This document shows, piece by piece, positions 17,763 to 28,165 of a DNA stretch of 64,000 nt (positions are counted from its first letter, which is position 1; every line of letters starts with the position of its first letter). A program made the translations under genes and the position numbers. The notes beneath the pieces were generated by a model. That model searched no databases. It saw only the letters and a program-made list of their open reading frames with translations, and was not told where the DNA came from. The DNA is taken from contig JAEXYH010000053.1 of the NCBI GenBank assembly GCA_023451735.1, positions 1 through 64,000 of the forward strand, given 5' to 3'. Source of the stretch: Pseudomonadota bacterium (lineage in GTDB: Bacteria > Pseudomonadota > Alphaproteobacteria > Rhizobiales > Rhizobiaceae).

Positions 17763-18532
17763 GAAAACACCGCCTTGCCGATGACCGGTGTCGAAGGCAC
17801 CGCCATATCGCGCGGTTCCAGCATGCCGGCGATATGGGCAAGCCTTCCGGCATCTATCGCCTTCGCAAAGGCCTCGGCCATGACAGGCGGATCGCCGGCA
17901 CTGGCAACAGCCGTGTTGAGCAGTACGGCATCGTATCCCAATTCCATCACCACGGCCGCATGCGATGGTCGGCCGAGGCCGGCATCGACAATCAGCGGGA
18001 TTTCGGGGAAAGCGGCCCGCATGGCCACAAGTGCTGATGGGTTGCGTGGCCCCGCCGCCGAGCCGATCGGGGAGCACCATGGCATCAGCACCTGGCAACC
18101 GGCGGCCAGCAGTTTTTCGCCGACGATCAGGTCGTCCGTCGTATAGGGAAAGACATTAAAACCTTCGTCGGTGAGGATGCGCGCAGCCTCCACCAGTTCG
18201 AAGACATCGGGCTGGAGACTGTCGTGATGGCCGATGACCTCCAGCTTGATCCAGTTGGTGCCAAACACTTCGCGGGCCATTTTTGCAGTCAGCACCGCTT
18301 CCGATGCACTATGACATCCGGCAGTGTTGGGCAGTACGTGCACACCCAGTTGACGGATCATCTCGAAAAACGAGCCACCTGTCTTTCCTCCGGAAGTCTC
18401 CCGGCGAAGAGAGACAGTAACGATGCCCGCGCCCGACCGTTTCACGGCCTGCGACAAAACGGCCGGCGACGGATAACGCGCGGTGCCGAGCAGCAGGCGT
18501 GAAGGCAATTCGGTATCGTAGAGTTTCAGCAT
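17759..18532 (-). CDS. thiG: Thiazole synthase
   Basis: 257 residues. The Schiff-base lysine is Lys96 in NWIKLEVIG, the same number as in B. subtilis ThiG, and the phosphate/glycine-rich loops (LIVDAGLGRPSHAAVVMELGYDAVLLNTAVA) are intact. ThiG condenses deoxyxylulose 5-phosphate, ThiO-derived dehydroglycine and ThiS thiocarboxylate into the thiazole. Starts 3 bp after thiS and overlaps thiE by 4 bp. Confidence 0.95.
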   Translation of the reverse strand: MLKLYDTELPSRLLLGTARYPSPAVLSQAVKRSGAGIVTVSLRRETSGGKTGGSFFEMIRQLGVHVLPNTAGCHSASEAVLTAKMAREVFGTNWIKLEVIGHHDSLQPDVFELVEAARILTDEGFNVFPYTTDDLIVGEKLLAAGCQVLMPWCSPIGSAAGPRNPSALVAMRAAFPEIPLIVDAGLGRPSHAAVVMELGYDAVLLNTAVASAGDPPVMAEAFAKAIDAGRLAHIAGMLEPRDMAVPSTPVIGKAVFS

Positions 18533-18535
18533 GGC

Positions 18536-18733
18536 TCAGCCTCCCTGCATGGGGGAAAGGACTTCGATCCGATCCCCTTCTTCCAGATGCGTATCCGCCC
18601 GGTCCTGACGATGGACGAGATCGCCATTCACGGCCGTGGCCAGCCAGTCGCCCTCGTATTCGAGCGCGACAAGCAGATCCGCGAGCGTGACAGCTTCCAA
18701 GGTCTGGGTTTCTCCATTGACGATGAGGTTCAT
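18536..18733 (-). CDS. thiS: Sulfur carrier protein ThiS
   Basis: 65 residues, ubiquitin-like fold, ending in the required Gly-Gly (LSPMQGG) that is adenylated and thiocarboxylated to donate sulfur to ThiG. The N-terminal MNLIVNGE and NGDLVHR segments are typical. Overlaps thiO by 4 bp. Confidence 0.93.
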   Translation of the reverse strand: MNLIVNGETQTLEAVTLADLLVALEYEGDWLATAVNGDLVHRQDRADTHLEEGDRIEVLSPMQGG

Positions 18734-19715
18734 GGGATCACTTCCTCCTGAAGGGCGTAACCATTGGAAAGGCGGGTGGCGGCTTTTTTCGCCATGGCGG
18801 GGGCGAGTAGAAAACCGTGGCGATGCATGCCGGCGATCGCCAGCCCAGTCTCCGTCTCCACGACACGCGGAACATTATCCTCGAAGGCAGGGCGGATGCC
18901 GACGCCGGTTTCCACCACACGCGCCTCGCCAAAAGCAGGGTGCAGCGCGTAAGCTGCATTCAACAATTCCATCAGCGAGCGTGCCGAGATCGGCCCGTCA
19001 TCATCCGTCTCGATCATCGTTGCACCCACCATGAAACGATGGTCGTCACGCGGGACGACATAGATCGGGTGGCGCGGATGCAGCATGCGCACTGGGCGCG
19101 ACAACGTCACCTCACCGGTTTCGAGATAGAGCATTTCGCCTCGCACGCCGCGAAGGCCCGGTATATTCGGGATCGCCGCCGGGCCGGTGCAGTCGAGTAC
19201 GGCGGTGTAATTCTTCTTCGGCAGCGGCCCCCACCCGAGATGGAACTGTCCGCCATGATTTCGTATCGCCTTGGCCAGTCCGGTCAATGCCCGACGGGGA
19301 TCAAGATGCGCTTCGCTTTCAAAGAACAGCGCCTTGTCGAACCGACCGGCGAGCGATGGTTCAAGATCGGCAATAGCTTCGCGGTCGAGCCAGACATGGC
19401 CCGATGTGCGCGAGGCGAACCGCACCAGATCCGGCAGATCGCGCGGCTGCGCCACCACCAGCGTGCCGTTGCGGATAACCGCGCCCGGTACCGCCTTATC
19501 CCACCAGTCGGCAGCATCAAGCCCGAGTGTCAGGACGATCTCTTCCGCCGCCTCCCGTTCGCAATAGGGGGCCAGCATGCCGCCGGCAAAAAACGAGGCT
19601 CCGTGCCCGATCGTATCCTGATAGTCGACGACATCGACATCTTCGCCGCGTCTGAGCAATTCATAGGCAACTGCGAGGCCGGCGACGCCGGCCCCTTTGA
19701 CGAGAAAAAGGGACA

Positions 19716-19716
<1 letters not shown>
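18730..19716 (-). CDS. thiO: Glycine oxidase ThiO
   Basis: 328 residues. The FAD-binding Rossmann motif is at the extreme N-terminus (VKGAGVAGLAVAYELLRRG, residues 6-24), and the C-terminus has GIRPAFEDNVPRV and the GMHRHGFLLAPAMA segment of DAO-fold oxidases. ThiO oxidises glycine to dehydroglycine for thiazole formation in aerobes that lack ThiH. Its stop overlaps the thiS start by 4 bp, and its start overlaps the thiC stop by 1 bp. Confidence 0.93.
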
Positions 19717-21539
<1,823 letters not shown>

Positions 21540-21609
21540 CGTGAGGCTCCAAGGTTTTAAGGTTGGAGACCCAGTCCTAGAGCCGGAAAGATGGAAGAAC
21601 GCCGATCAT

Positions 21610-21630
21610 GGAATCCCGGTTATGGATTCC
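21610..21630 (-). promoter_or_regulatory. Hairpin between TPP riboswitch and thiC
   Basis: A perfect 7-bp stem GGAATCC/GGATTCC with a 7-nt loop lies between the riboswitch aptamer and the thiC start. It could form part of the expression platform (terminator or anti-terminator). No clear T run follows, so translation control is also possible. Confidence 0.4.
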
Positions 21631-21649
21631 TAATCATCGCAGCGTTTTG

Positions 21650-21743
21650 CACCGTCCCTACGCCAGTATGAACTGGATCAGGTTCAACGGGTCACTGCGC
21701 GCGATAGCAGAATCTCAGCCCCTTGCCGGGACACCCCTGGTGA
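21650..21743 (-). ncRNA. TPP riboswitch (THI element)
   Basis: Read on the minus strand, the segment contains the conserved THI-box pieces in order: CAGGGGTG, GGGGCTGAGA, the ACCCGTTGAACCTGATC core and ACTGGCGTAGGGA. It lies about 110 bp upstream of thiC. Binding of thiamine diphosphate is expected to switch off thiCOSGE. Confidence 0.95.
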
Positions 21744-21854
21744 ATGAAGAAAGGCTATGGCAGCCGGATTAATCGGTCAAGTGGCAATGAAGCGTTCTGC
21801 TCGCGATGGCAAAAGTGCTGCTTTTTCCGACGAATTTGGCTTTCTTGCCAAGCC

Positions 21855-23333
21855 TCAATGCGTGGTCATTTGTGTGAGCAGCGACTGCCAGCCGCGTCTG
21901 GTCTCCTGGCGCCAAACGGCTGCATCGGCATGCGGCTGAAACTCGCTTCGGGTCTCATCCGCACCCGGTGTTTCTCCGTGAAGGCCCAGAAGCGCCATCA
22001 TCGCAACACCGATCGCGCCGACCTCGGCCTGGCCGCTTCGTGTTACCGGCCGATCGAGAACATCCGCTTGCAACTGCATCAGGAAATCGTTCGACGACGC
22101 TCCTCCATCCGCCAGCAGGCCGCCGAGGCTGGTCCCTAGATCCTTTTCCATAGCGGCAAAGACATCCGATATCTGCAGGACGATGGCGTCGAGCGTGGCC
22201 CGCGCGAGATGGGCGCGGGTCGTCGCAAGTGTCATGCCCGAAATCGTGCCGGAGACATTGTCGTTCCAATGGGGCGCACCCAGTCCCGCAAGGGCCGGCA
22301 CGAAGACAACGCCGGCAGCGTCCGAAACGGTCCGGGCAAGAGTAGACAAGGCTTTCGCATCCGGCAATCCAAGCATTTCTGCAGCAAAGGAGGCGGCCTG
22401 TGCAGATACGGTGATATTGCCTTCCAGCGCATAGGCGATGCCATGCCGGTCGCTCCAGGCGATCGTACTGGACAGGCCATTTTTCGACAGAACCCGTCCC
22501 GGCGTCAGCGTCATCAGCGACGAACCGGTTCCATAGGTCGCCTTGACCAGACCCGGCGCTCGTACGCGATGGCCGTAAAGCGCGGCGTGACTGTCACCCA
22601 TCATCGCGAGGACAGGAACACCGGCGCTCAGGGCGGTTGTGCCCTCACCCACTTCGCCAAACCGGCTGTCGGAGGCGCGCACTTCGGGCAGGGCCGCGAC
22701 CGGCACGCCAAACAGGTCGCAGAGACCTTCATCCCATGTCAGCGTGCCCGTGTTGAACAGCTGCGTGCGCGATGCATTCGAATGGTCGGTGGCAAATTCT
22801 TGTCCGCCCGTCAGGTTGTAGAGCAGCCAGCTATCGACGGTGCCGGCGCGAAGAAGGCCTCGCGCGGCAAGCGCCTTTGCTTCAGGCACGTTTTCCATGA
22901 TCCAGGCGAGCTTAGAGGCTGGAAACAGGGCGTTGATGGACAGGCCTGTCGCCTCGACCACCATTGGGTCGTGGCCTTCGGCAATAAGCGCCTCGCAGGC
23001 CTTTGCCGTGCGCCGGCACTGCCACAGGATTGCGGGTGCAATCGGCTTGCCCGTCTCGACGTTCCAGACGACCAATGTCTCGCGCTGGTTTGCGATTGCA
23101 AGCCCTGCTATTTTCGCGCCGGTTTTCCCGACGATGTCGGCGATTACCGCCTGCACCGTCGTCCAGATATCCTCCGCCGATTGCTCCGCCCAACCGGGGC
23201 GGGGATAAGTGGATGTCAGAGGTGCCGATGCCTTGGCAACAACTTCTCCTGCGGCGTTGACCAGGATGGCCTTGGTATTGGTCGTCCCCTGGTCAACGGC
23301 AATGACATATTCTCCCCTCCCGCTGTCGCTCAT
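21855..23333 (-). CDS. FGGY carbohydrate kinase, candidate D-apulose kinase
   Basis: 492 residues from the ATG at 23333 (a longer frame starts at 23411 inside the transketolase gene). The phosphate-1 motif DQGTTNTK at the N-terminus, a YGTGSSL segment and the C-terminal LLADGGASSNDFLMQLQAD mark the FGGY family. Sequence is nearest to glycerol-kinase-like members. It overlaps the transketolase C-subunit stop by 4 bp (ATGA), so it is the last gene of isomerase-transketolase A/B-kinase. In the published non-oxidative D-apiose pathway a kinase of this type phosphorylates D-apulose. That substrate is inferred from context; glycerol, xylulose or erythrulose kinases are the alternatives. Confidence 0.8.
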   Translation of the reverse strand: MSDSGRGEYVIAVDQGTTNTKAILVNAAGEVVAKASAPLTSTYPRPGWAEQSAEDIWTTVQAVIADIVGKTGAKIAGLAIANQRETLVVWNVETGKPIAPAILWQCRRTAKACEALIAEGHDPMVVEATGLSINALFPASKLAWIMENVPEAKALAARGLLRAGTVDSWLLYNLTGGQEFATDHSNASRTQLFNTGTLTWDEGLCDLFGVPVAALPEVRASDSRFGEVGEGTTALSAGVPVLAMMGDSHAALYGHRVRAPGLVKATYGTGSSLMTLTPGRVLSKNGLSSTIAWSDRHGIAYALEGNITVSAQAASFAAEMLGLPDAKALSTLARTVSDAAGVVFVPALAGLGAPHWNDNVSGTISGMTLATTRAHLARATLDAIVLQISDVFAAMEKDLGTSLGGLLADGGASSNDFLMQLQADVLDRPVTRSGQAEVGAIGVAMMALLGLHGETPGADETRSEFQPHADAAVWRQETRRGWQSLLTQMTTH

Positions 23334-24292
23334 CCCCGTTTGCGCCCGATCGCCTTGCGCGCGGATCTGGCGATCCCGGCGGCCGTCAGACCAAAGTGAT
23401 CGAACAGCCACTCAACCGAACCTGTCGGCACAAACCCCGGGAAACCCATGCGCTCGATCGGAACCGGAAGATGCGCGGAGGTGTGCTCCGCAACTGCTCC
23501 ACCGAGACCACCGTGGATATTGGCTTCCTCGATGGTAACGATGGCTCCCGTCTCGCTGGCGGCCGCCGAAATCGAAGCCTCATCGAGCGGCGAAATGGTC
23601 GCCATGTTGAGGATGCGGGCGGAAATGCCTTCCACTTCGAGCTCTGCTGCGGCCTTGACCGCGAGATGAACCATGGTGCCACAGGCGATAATCGTGACGT
23701 CATTGCCCTTGCGAACAAGCTCGGCCTTGCCGGGCTGGAATTTTCGGTTTTCGACGGCAAGATCAGGCACAGGCATACGGCTCAATCGAATATAGACCGG
23801 CCCTTCATGGGCAGCCGCCCATTTCACCGCTTCCGCAGTTTCCCAACTGTCTGCCGGAACCACGACCGTGATATTGCTCAGCGGCCGCAGCCACGCAAAA
23901 TCCTCGATCGAGTGATGTGTCGGACCTAGCTCGCCATAGGCTACGCCGGATGATTGTCCGACAAGCTTCACGTTGAAGCCGGCATAGGCGATATCAGCCT
24001 TGACCTGTTCGAGCGCACGGCCGGTCAGAAAGCAGGAAGCAGCCGAGACGAAGGGAATGCGGCCACCATTGGCGAGGCCGGCCCCGACGCCGACCATGTT
24101 TTGTTCGGCGATGCCGACATTGACCAGCCGATCGGGGAATCTCTTCTGGAAACCGCCGAGCTTGGAGGAGCCGACGGAGTCGTTAACGACGGCGACGATG
24201 CGCGGATCATTTTCGGCAAGTTCCTCGATCGTTCGTGCCCAGGCATCGCGACAATCGTAAAAACCTTCCTGTTTTGCAGCGGGAGCAGCCAT
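23330..24292 (-). CDS. Transketolase C-terminal subunit, candidate apulose-4-phosphate transketolase
   Basis: 320 residues covering the pyrimidine-binding and C-terminal domains of a split transketolase. The conserved Glu of the cofactor proton relay sits in NVGIAEQNMVGVGAGLA. With the N-terminal partner it makes one full ThDP enzyme. The two subunits abut (stop and start share 1 bp). In this gene set it would cleave a kinase product, passing a two-carbon unit to glyceraldehyde 3-phosphate. Confidence 0.88.
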   Translation of the reverse strand: MAAPAAKQEGFYDCRDAWARTIEELAENDPRIVAVVNDSVGSSKLGGFQKRFPDRLVNVGIAEQNMVGVGAGLANGGRIPFVSAASCFLTGRALEQVKADIAYAGFNVKLVGQSSGVAYGELGPTHHSIEDFAWLRPLSNITVVVPADSWETAEAVKWAAAHEGPVYIRLSRMPVPDLAVENRKFQPGKAELVRKGNDVTIIACGTMVHLAVKAAAELEVEGISARILNMATISPLDEASISAAASETGAIVTIEEANIHGGLGGAVAEHTSAHLPVPIERMGFPGFVPTGSVEWLFDHFGLTAAGIARSARKAIGRKRG

Positions 24293-25113
24293 CAGACCAG
24301 TTCCTCCATGGCAGTATCAAATTGTTCGGCATTCGGCACGCCATGGTGCCAAGACGCCTTATTTTCCATGAAGGAGACGCCCTTGCCCTTGATGGTATTG
24401 GCAATGATGCATAGCGGTTTCGCACGGCCGCCCGGCGGTTCGGACAGGGCGTTGACGAGCGCGCCGACATCATGCCCGTCGACCACTTCGACATCCCAGC
24501 CGAAGGCGCGGAACTTGTCGTCCAGCGGATCCAGCCCGTTGGTCTCTTCCGTTCCCATGCCCTGCTGCAGCCGGTTGCGGTCGACGATAAGGGTAAATTT
24601 GCCGAGCTTGCGATTGCCGGCACTCATCGCCGCTTCCCAGTTCGATCCTTCCTGCAGTTCCCCGTCGCCGGTCAGCACGAAGGTGCGGTAATCGCTGCCG
24701 GTCATCTGTCCGGCGATCGCAATGCCGAGGCCAACCGGCAGGCCATGGCCGAGCGGCCCGGTATTGGTTTCCACGCCGGGAAGATAATTGCGGTTCGGAT
24801 GCCCGTTCAGCTTCGACTGCGGCTGCATATAGGTCTTTAGCCAGTCCTCCGGATAATAACCGGCAGCGCAAAGGGCGGTGTAGAGCGCGCCGGTCGCGTG
24901 GCCTTTCGACATGATGAAGCGATCGCGATCCGGCATGTCCGGCTTTTTCGGATCGTAGCGCATGACGCCGAAATAGAGCGTCGCAATGATGTCGATCGCC
25001 GAAAAATCGCCGCCCGGATGCCCGAGCTGGGCATCATGGACCATCGTGAAGGCCCTGCGGCGCATCCACAATGCTTTCTCGCGAATAGTATCGGCGATGT
25101 CATTCTTCAACAT
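24292..25113 (-). CDS. Transketolase N-terminal subunit, candidate apulose-4-phosphate transketolase
   Basis: 273 residues. The ThDP/Mg motif is present at GDGELQEGSNWEAAMSAGN...LIVDRN, and the catalytic histidines lie in QLGHPGGD, SKGHATGALY and GPLGHGLPVG. Together with the downstream C-subunit it matches split transketolases found in sugar catabolic loci rather than the long housekeeping enzyme. It follows the TIM-barrel isomerase by 57 bp. Confidence 0.88.
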   Translation of the reverse strand: MLKNDIADTIREKALWMRRRAFTMVHDAQLGHPGGDFSAIDIIATLYFGVMRYDPKKPDMPDRDRFIMSKGHATGALYTALCAAGYYPEDWLKTYMQPQSKLNGHPNRNYLPGVETNTGPLGHGLPVGLGIAIAGQMTGSDYRTFVLTGDGELQEGSNWEAAMSAGNRKLGKFTLIVDRNRLQQGMGTEETNGLDPLDDKFRAFGWDVEVVDGHDVGALVNALSEPPGGRAKPLCIIANTIKGKGVSFMENKASWHHGVPNAEQFDTAMEELV

Positions 25114-25170
25114 GGGTATTGGCCTTTCATTGCCGGACTGGGCCAGACTGGCTGTTGCCGTGAACGGCGC

Positions 25171-26151
25171 CTACATGGCGCCGAACAGGGCCTTCTGAGC
25201 GATCTTCAAAGCGCCGATCGCGTCGTGGCGGCTTTGCGCTTCCTTCAGCGCATCAATATCAAGCGCATCGAGTCCCTTGTCGGCAGCCTTCAGGAAGTCG
25301 ATTGCGTGATTGGCGGTCGCGACGCTGTCTTCGCGGAACGGGAACTGGTCGAGCTGCCAGACACCTTCCCACTTGTTCTTCCGCAGAACATAAAAGAACT
25401 CGAAGAGTTCGATCGGATGCAGGCTACCGGCGACCAGATCGTCATCCCAGGAGCGGTAGTTGTCGTTGACGTCCATGCCGAACAGCCGGCCGTAGTCGAT
25501 AGCAAGCTGGGCGCTGTCGGCGGCCGATTCACCGCCCATGATGGCGTGGCCGAAATCGAGCAGGATGCCGACATTGGGCAGGCCGATCTTCTCGATACCG
25601 AGGAGAGTGCGGGCAACCGAGCCAAAGCTCATCCGCACCCGCGGCTCGCGCGGCTTGTATTCGATGACGAATTTCAGATCCGGATTTTCGCTGGCGAGCT
25701 GACCGACACCATCGAGGGAATGCTTCCACAGTGTGCCGTAATCGACCTGGAACGGATAATCCCACCCATCCTGGCCCGGCCAAAGCTTGACGTAATCTGC
25801 CCCGAAATAACGGACCTGATCGCAGGCTTCGGTTACCAGTTCATGAGTGCGGCGACGAACGCCCGCATCCGGATTGGTGAAGGAGCCCTTGACGAACTCG
25901 CGCGTGTAGATTTCCGGCGTGATGCCGATAACGCCGAGCTTGTTGCGGTCCAGCGCCTCTTTTACCTGCGCATTGGAAAAGTCGCCGCCGAAGAAAGGAT
26001 AATTGATATCCACCACGGACAGATCCTTGACCTGGCCAGCAAGGTCGATCGCCTCGATGACGCTGCGCGGAGTGCCGTAGCCGTCCGTTGCGTAACGGTC
26101 GAGATAGGTCGCGAAGTGCCAGATTCCGGCGCCGAAACGTTGTACAGTCAT
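25171..26151 (-). CDS. TIM-barrel sugar isomerase/epimerase, candidate D-apiose isomerase
   Basis: 326 residues of the xylose-isomerase-like TIM-barrel family (AP endonuclease 2 fold). Probable metal and catalytic residues are in VIEYKPREPR (Glu), LLDFGHAIMGGES (Asp, His), DVNDN and QLDQFPFRED. It is first in the minus-strand operon isomerase-transketolase N/C-kinase and faces a ribose-type ABC transporter. Isomerisation of D-apiose to D-apulose, then phosphorylation and transketolase cleavage, fits the whole set. L-rhamnose-isomerase-like enzymes of this fold are the main alternative. Confidence 0.75.
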   Translation of the reverse strand: MTVQRFGAGIWHFATYLDRYATDGYGTPRSVIEAIDLAGQVKDLSVVDINYPFFGGDFSNAQVKEALDRNKLGVIGITPEIYTREFVKGSFTNPDAGVRRRTHELVTEACDQVRYFGADYVKLWPGQDGWDYPFQVDYGTLWKHSLDGVGQLASENPDLKFVIEYKPREPRVRMSFGSVARTLLGIEKIGLPNVGILLDFGHAIMGGESAADSAQLAIDYGRLFGMDVNDNYRSWDDDLVAGSLHPIELFEFFYVLRKNKWEGVWQLDQFPFREDSVATANHAIDFLKAADKGLDALDIDALKEAQSRHDAIGALKIAQKALFGAM

Positions 26152-26289
26152 AATGCTTCCTCCGATTATTCCATGTCGTCTTCTCAGGGCGTTGGGTACA
26201 ATGCTGAACGCCTAAAACGCGCACCTGCGAGCCCTCCTCAGGACACGCACAATCGCCACAAAGCCCGACAAAAGATTTTTGATTACTTT

Positions 26290-26304
26290 CGATCTCTTTC
26301 GTTT
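26290..26304 (+). promoter_or_regulatory. Operator repeat 1 for the divergent sugar operons
   Basis: CGATCTCTTTCGTTT at the isomerase side of the 377-bp divergent gap. It matches the site at 26461-26475 (on the other strand) in 14 of 15 positions. TTTCG-rich repeats of this kind are typical of DeoR-family operators. The rest of the gap (26152-26289, 26305-26450) shows no further feature. Confidence 0.6.
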
Positions 26305-26452
26305 GAAAGTTAGTTGACACACGTTGGCGTGACATTCAAGTGATTTATTTGCGCTCAAGGCGGTCGCATGTTCGAAAACCATGCCGCAATGCAACATTAG
26401 CGTGCCCTACAATGTAAAAACCGCGCACAAAAGCGCAGCCATCAAAAACATA

Positions 26453-26480
26453 TTGACATTAAACGAAAGCGATCGATAGT
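26453..26480 (+). promoter_or_regulatory. Promoter of the ABC transporter operon with embedded operator repeat 2
   Basis: TTGACA at 26453 and GATAGT at 26475 make a sigma70-like pair with 16-bp spacing, about 50 bp before the binding-protein ATG. The spacer holds the inverse copy of the operator (26461-26475, AAACGAAAGCGATCG), placed where a repressor would block RNA polymerase. Confidence 0.55.
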
Positions 26481-26528
26481 TTACGACAGGCACCACGGGA
26501 GGGTGGTCTTTTTCAACGGGAGGTAATC

Positions 26529-27470
26529 ATGAAGCTTACGAAACGTCTTTTGATGTCTGTCGTCGCACTCGGCATTGCCGGCGCCATGTCGGGCACCGCA
26601 CTTGCGGCCGATACGATCGCAATCATTACACCGAGCCACTCCAACCCATTCTTCAAGGCCGAAGCCGATGGCGCAGCTGCAAAAGCGAAGGAACTGGGTT
26701 ACGCGACCATGGTCCTCGTGCACGATGATGATGCAAACAAGCAGAACGAACTCTTTGACTCTGCCATCGCAGCCGGCGTGAAGGCCATCATTCTCGACAA
26801 TGCAGGCGCGGACGCTTCCGTTGCCGCGGTTCAGAAGGCAAAGGACAAGGGTATTCCTTCGTTCCTGATCGACCGCGAAATCACCACGGCGGGCGTTGCC
26901 GTCTCGCAGATCGTGTCGAACAACTACCAGGGCGCCCAGCTCGGCGCTGAGGAATTCGTCAAGCTGATGGGTGAGAAGGGCAACTATGCCGAGCTTCTCG
27001 GCAAGGAATCCGACACCAATGCCGGCATCCGCTCCCAAGGCTACCATGATGTCATCGACCAGTATTCGGAATTGAAACTGGTTGCCAAGCAGACGGCCAA
27101 CTGGTCGCAGACCGAGGCCTATACGGTGATGGAATCGATGCTGCAGGCGCATCCGGATATCAAGGGCGTGATCTCGGGCAACGACACGATGGCCATGGGC
27201 GCCTATGCAGCGCTTGAGGCCGCCGGCCGCAAGGACGTGATCGTCGTCGGTTTCGACGGTTCGAACGACGTCCGCGACTCGATCAAGAAGGGCGGCATCA
27301 AGGCTACCGTTCTTCAGCCGGCCTACCAGCAGGCACAGAACGCCGTCGAGCAGGCGGACAAGTTCATCAAGACCGGCAAGACCGGGCTCGATGAGAAACA
27401 GCTGATGGATTGCATTCTCATCAACGCTGACAATGCCGACAAGCTCGAGACCTTCGCGCTGAAGCCCTAA
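26529..27470 (+). CDS. Sugar ABC transporter periplasmic binding protein, RbsB-like
   Basis: 313 residues with a signal peptide (residues 1-26, cleavage after GTALA) and a type I periplasmic-binding fold (DTIAIITPSHSNPFFKAEADGAAAKAKELG, VVGFDGSNDVRDSIKKGGIKATVLQP). It delivers a sugar to the ATPase and permease encoded downstream. GGGAGGTAATC gives a strong ribosome site. The cluster around it suggests D-apiose or another branched or short sugar. A strong hairpin follows directly, which usually raises binding-protein output over the membrane parts. Confidence 0.92.
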   Translation: MKLTKRLLMSVVALGIAGAMSGTALAADTIAIITPSHSNPFFKAEADGAAAKAKELGYATMVLVHDDDANKQNELFDSAIAAGVKAIILDNAGADASVAAVQKAKDKGIPSFLIDREITTAGVAVSQIVSNNYQGAQLGAEEFVKLMGEKGNYAELLGKESDTNAGIRSQGYHDVIDQYSELKLVAKQTANWSQTEAYTVMESMLQAHPDIKGVISGNDTMAMGAYAALEAAGRKDVIVVGFDGSNDVRDSIKKGGIKATVLQPAYQQAQNAVEQADKFIKTGKTGLDEKQLMDCILINADNADKLETFALKP

Positions 27471-27482
27471 TACCGCCATCCC

Positions 27483-27511
27483 CACCCGGGACATATCATA
27501 TGTCCCGGGTG
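27483..27511 (+). terminator. Strong hairpin after the binding-protein gene
   Basis: A perfect 14-bp inverted repeat (arms 27483-27496 and 27498-27511, core CCCGGGACATAT) with a 1-nt centre. There is no T run, so it is more likely an mRNA stabiliser or partial attenuator between the binding protein and the rest of the operon. Confidence 0.6.
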
Positions 27512-27541
27512 CCTCTTGCTTTAAAAGAAGTGCGGGTACCC

Positions 27542-28165
27542 ATGAAGATCACGACCCTGTTTGTGGCAAGCCTTCTTGCCGCGTCCGTTTCCGGCTGCAA
27601 GCTGGTGAAAACCAGTGATGGTGAAGCAGGTACTGCCGCCGATCCCATTGCCGAGACCGTCGAAACGACGTTTGACACCAAGCTCGTTCCCGCCCTGACT
27701 GAGAAGGCGGTCGACCTTGTAACCCTGCGAGATGCGATCAAGGACAGCCTGGACAAGGCGGGCGAAAGCTACGGCGTTCGCGTTGGCGGTGCTGGCGGCG
27801 GCTGGAACTTCCCGGTCAAGGGCACGGCGACCGTGTTGGACGACACCCGCGCAAGCACCAAGGCAGGCGTTGCAGAAATCGATGTCGATGACGACGGCAA
27901 GGCCGATGCCACGCTGCAGCTCGGCCCGGTCGTCAAGGGTAGCGCACTGCGCGACACCACGAGCCTCTATGATTTCTCGACATTCCGCGACCAGATCGAA
28001 TACGCGAAACTCGGGCGCGCACTCAACGACAAGGCTGTTTCCAAACTTCCCGCTGCAGACACCGAGCTGAAGGGCAAGAAGGTGAACTTCGTTGGCGCGG
28101 TGGTCATTCGTTCGGCCAGCGAAAAGCCGCTCATCACGCCGGTGTCGATCGAGGTCGCACCATGA
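27542..28165 (+). CDS. DUF2291 family putative lipoprotein in a sugar ABC operon
   Basis: 207 residues from the ATG at 27542. The N-terminus is a lipoprotein signal (MKITTLFVASLLAASVSGCK) with the lipobox ending at Cys19. The body is soluble and resembles DUF2291 proteins, which recur in ribose-type sugar transporter operons of Proteobacteria and have no established function. Inner- or outer-membrane anchoring in the periplasm is predicted. It overlaps the ATPase gene by 4 bp, so it is made in step with the transporter. Confidence 0.75.
   Translation: MKITTLFVASLLAASVSGCKLVKTSDGEAGTAADPIAETVETTFDTKLVPALTEKAVDLVTLRDAIKDSLDKAGESYGVRVGGAGGGWNFPVKGTATVLDDTRASTKAGVAEIDVDDDGKADATLQLGPVVKGSALRDTTSLYDFSTFRDQIEYAKLGRALNDKAVSKLPAADTELKGKKVNFVGAVVIRSASEKPLITPVSIEVAP

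Noticed and set aside
17763..18098. Longer thiE reading frame to 18098
   Set aside because: Lies within thiG on the same strand; the ATGA overlap and family N-terminus at 17762 define the real start.
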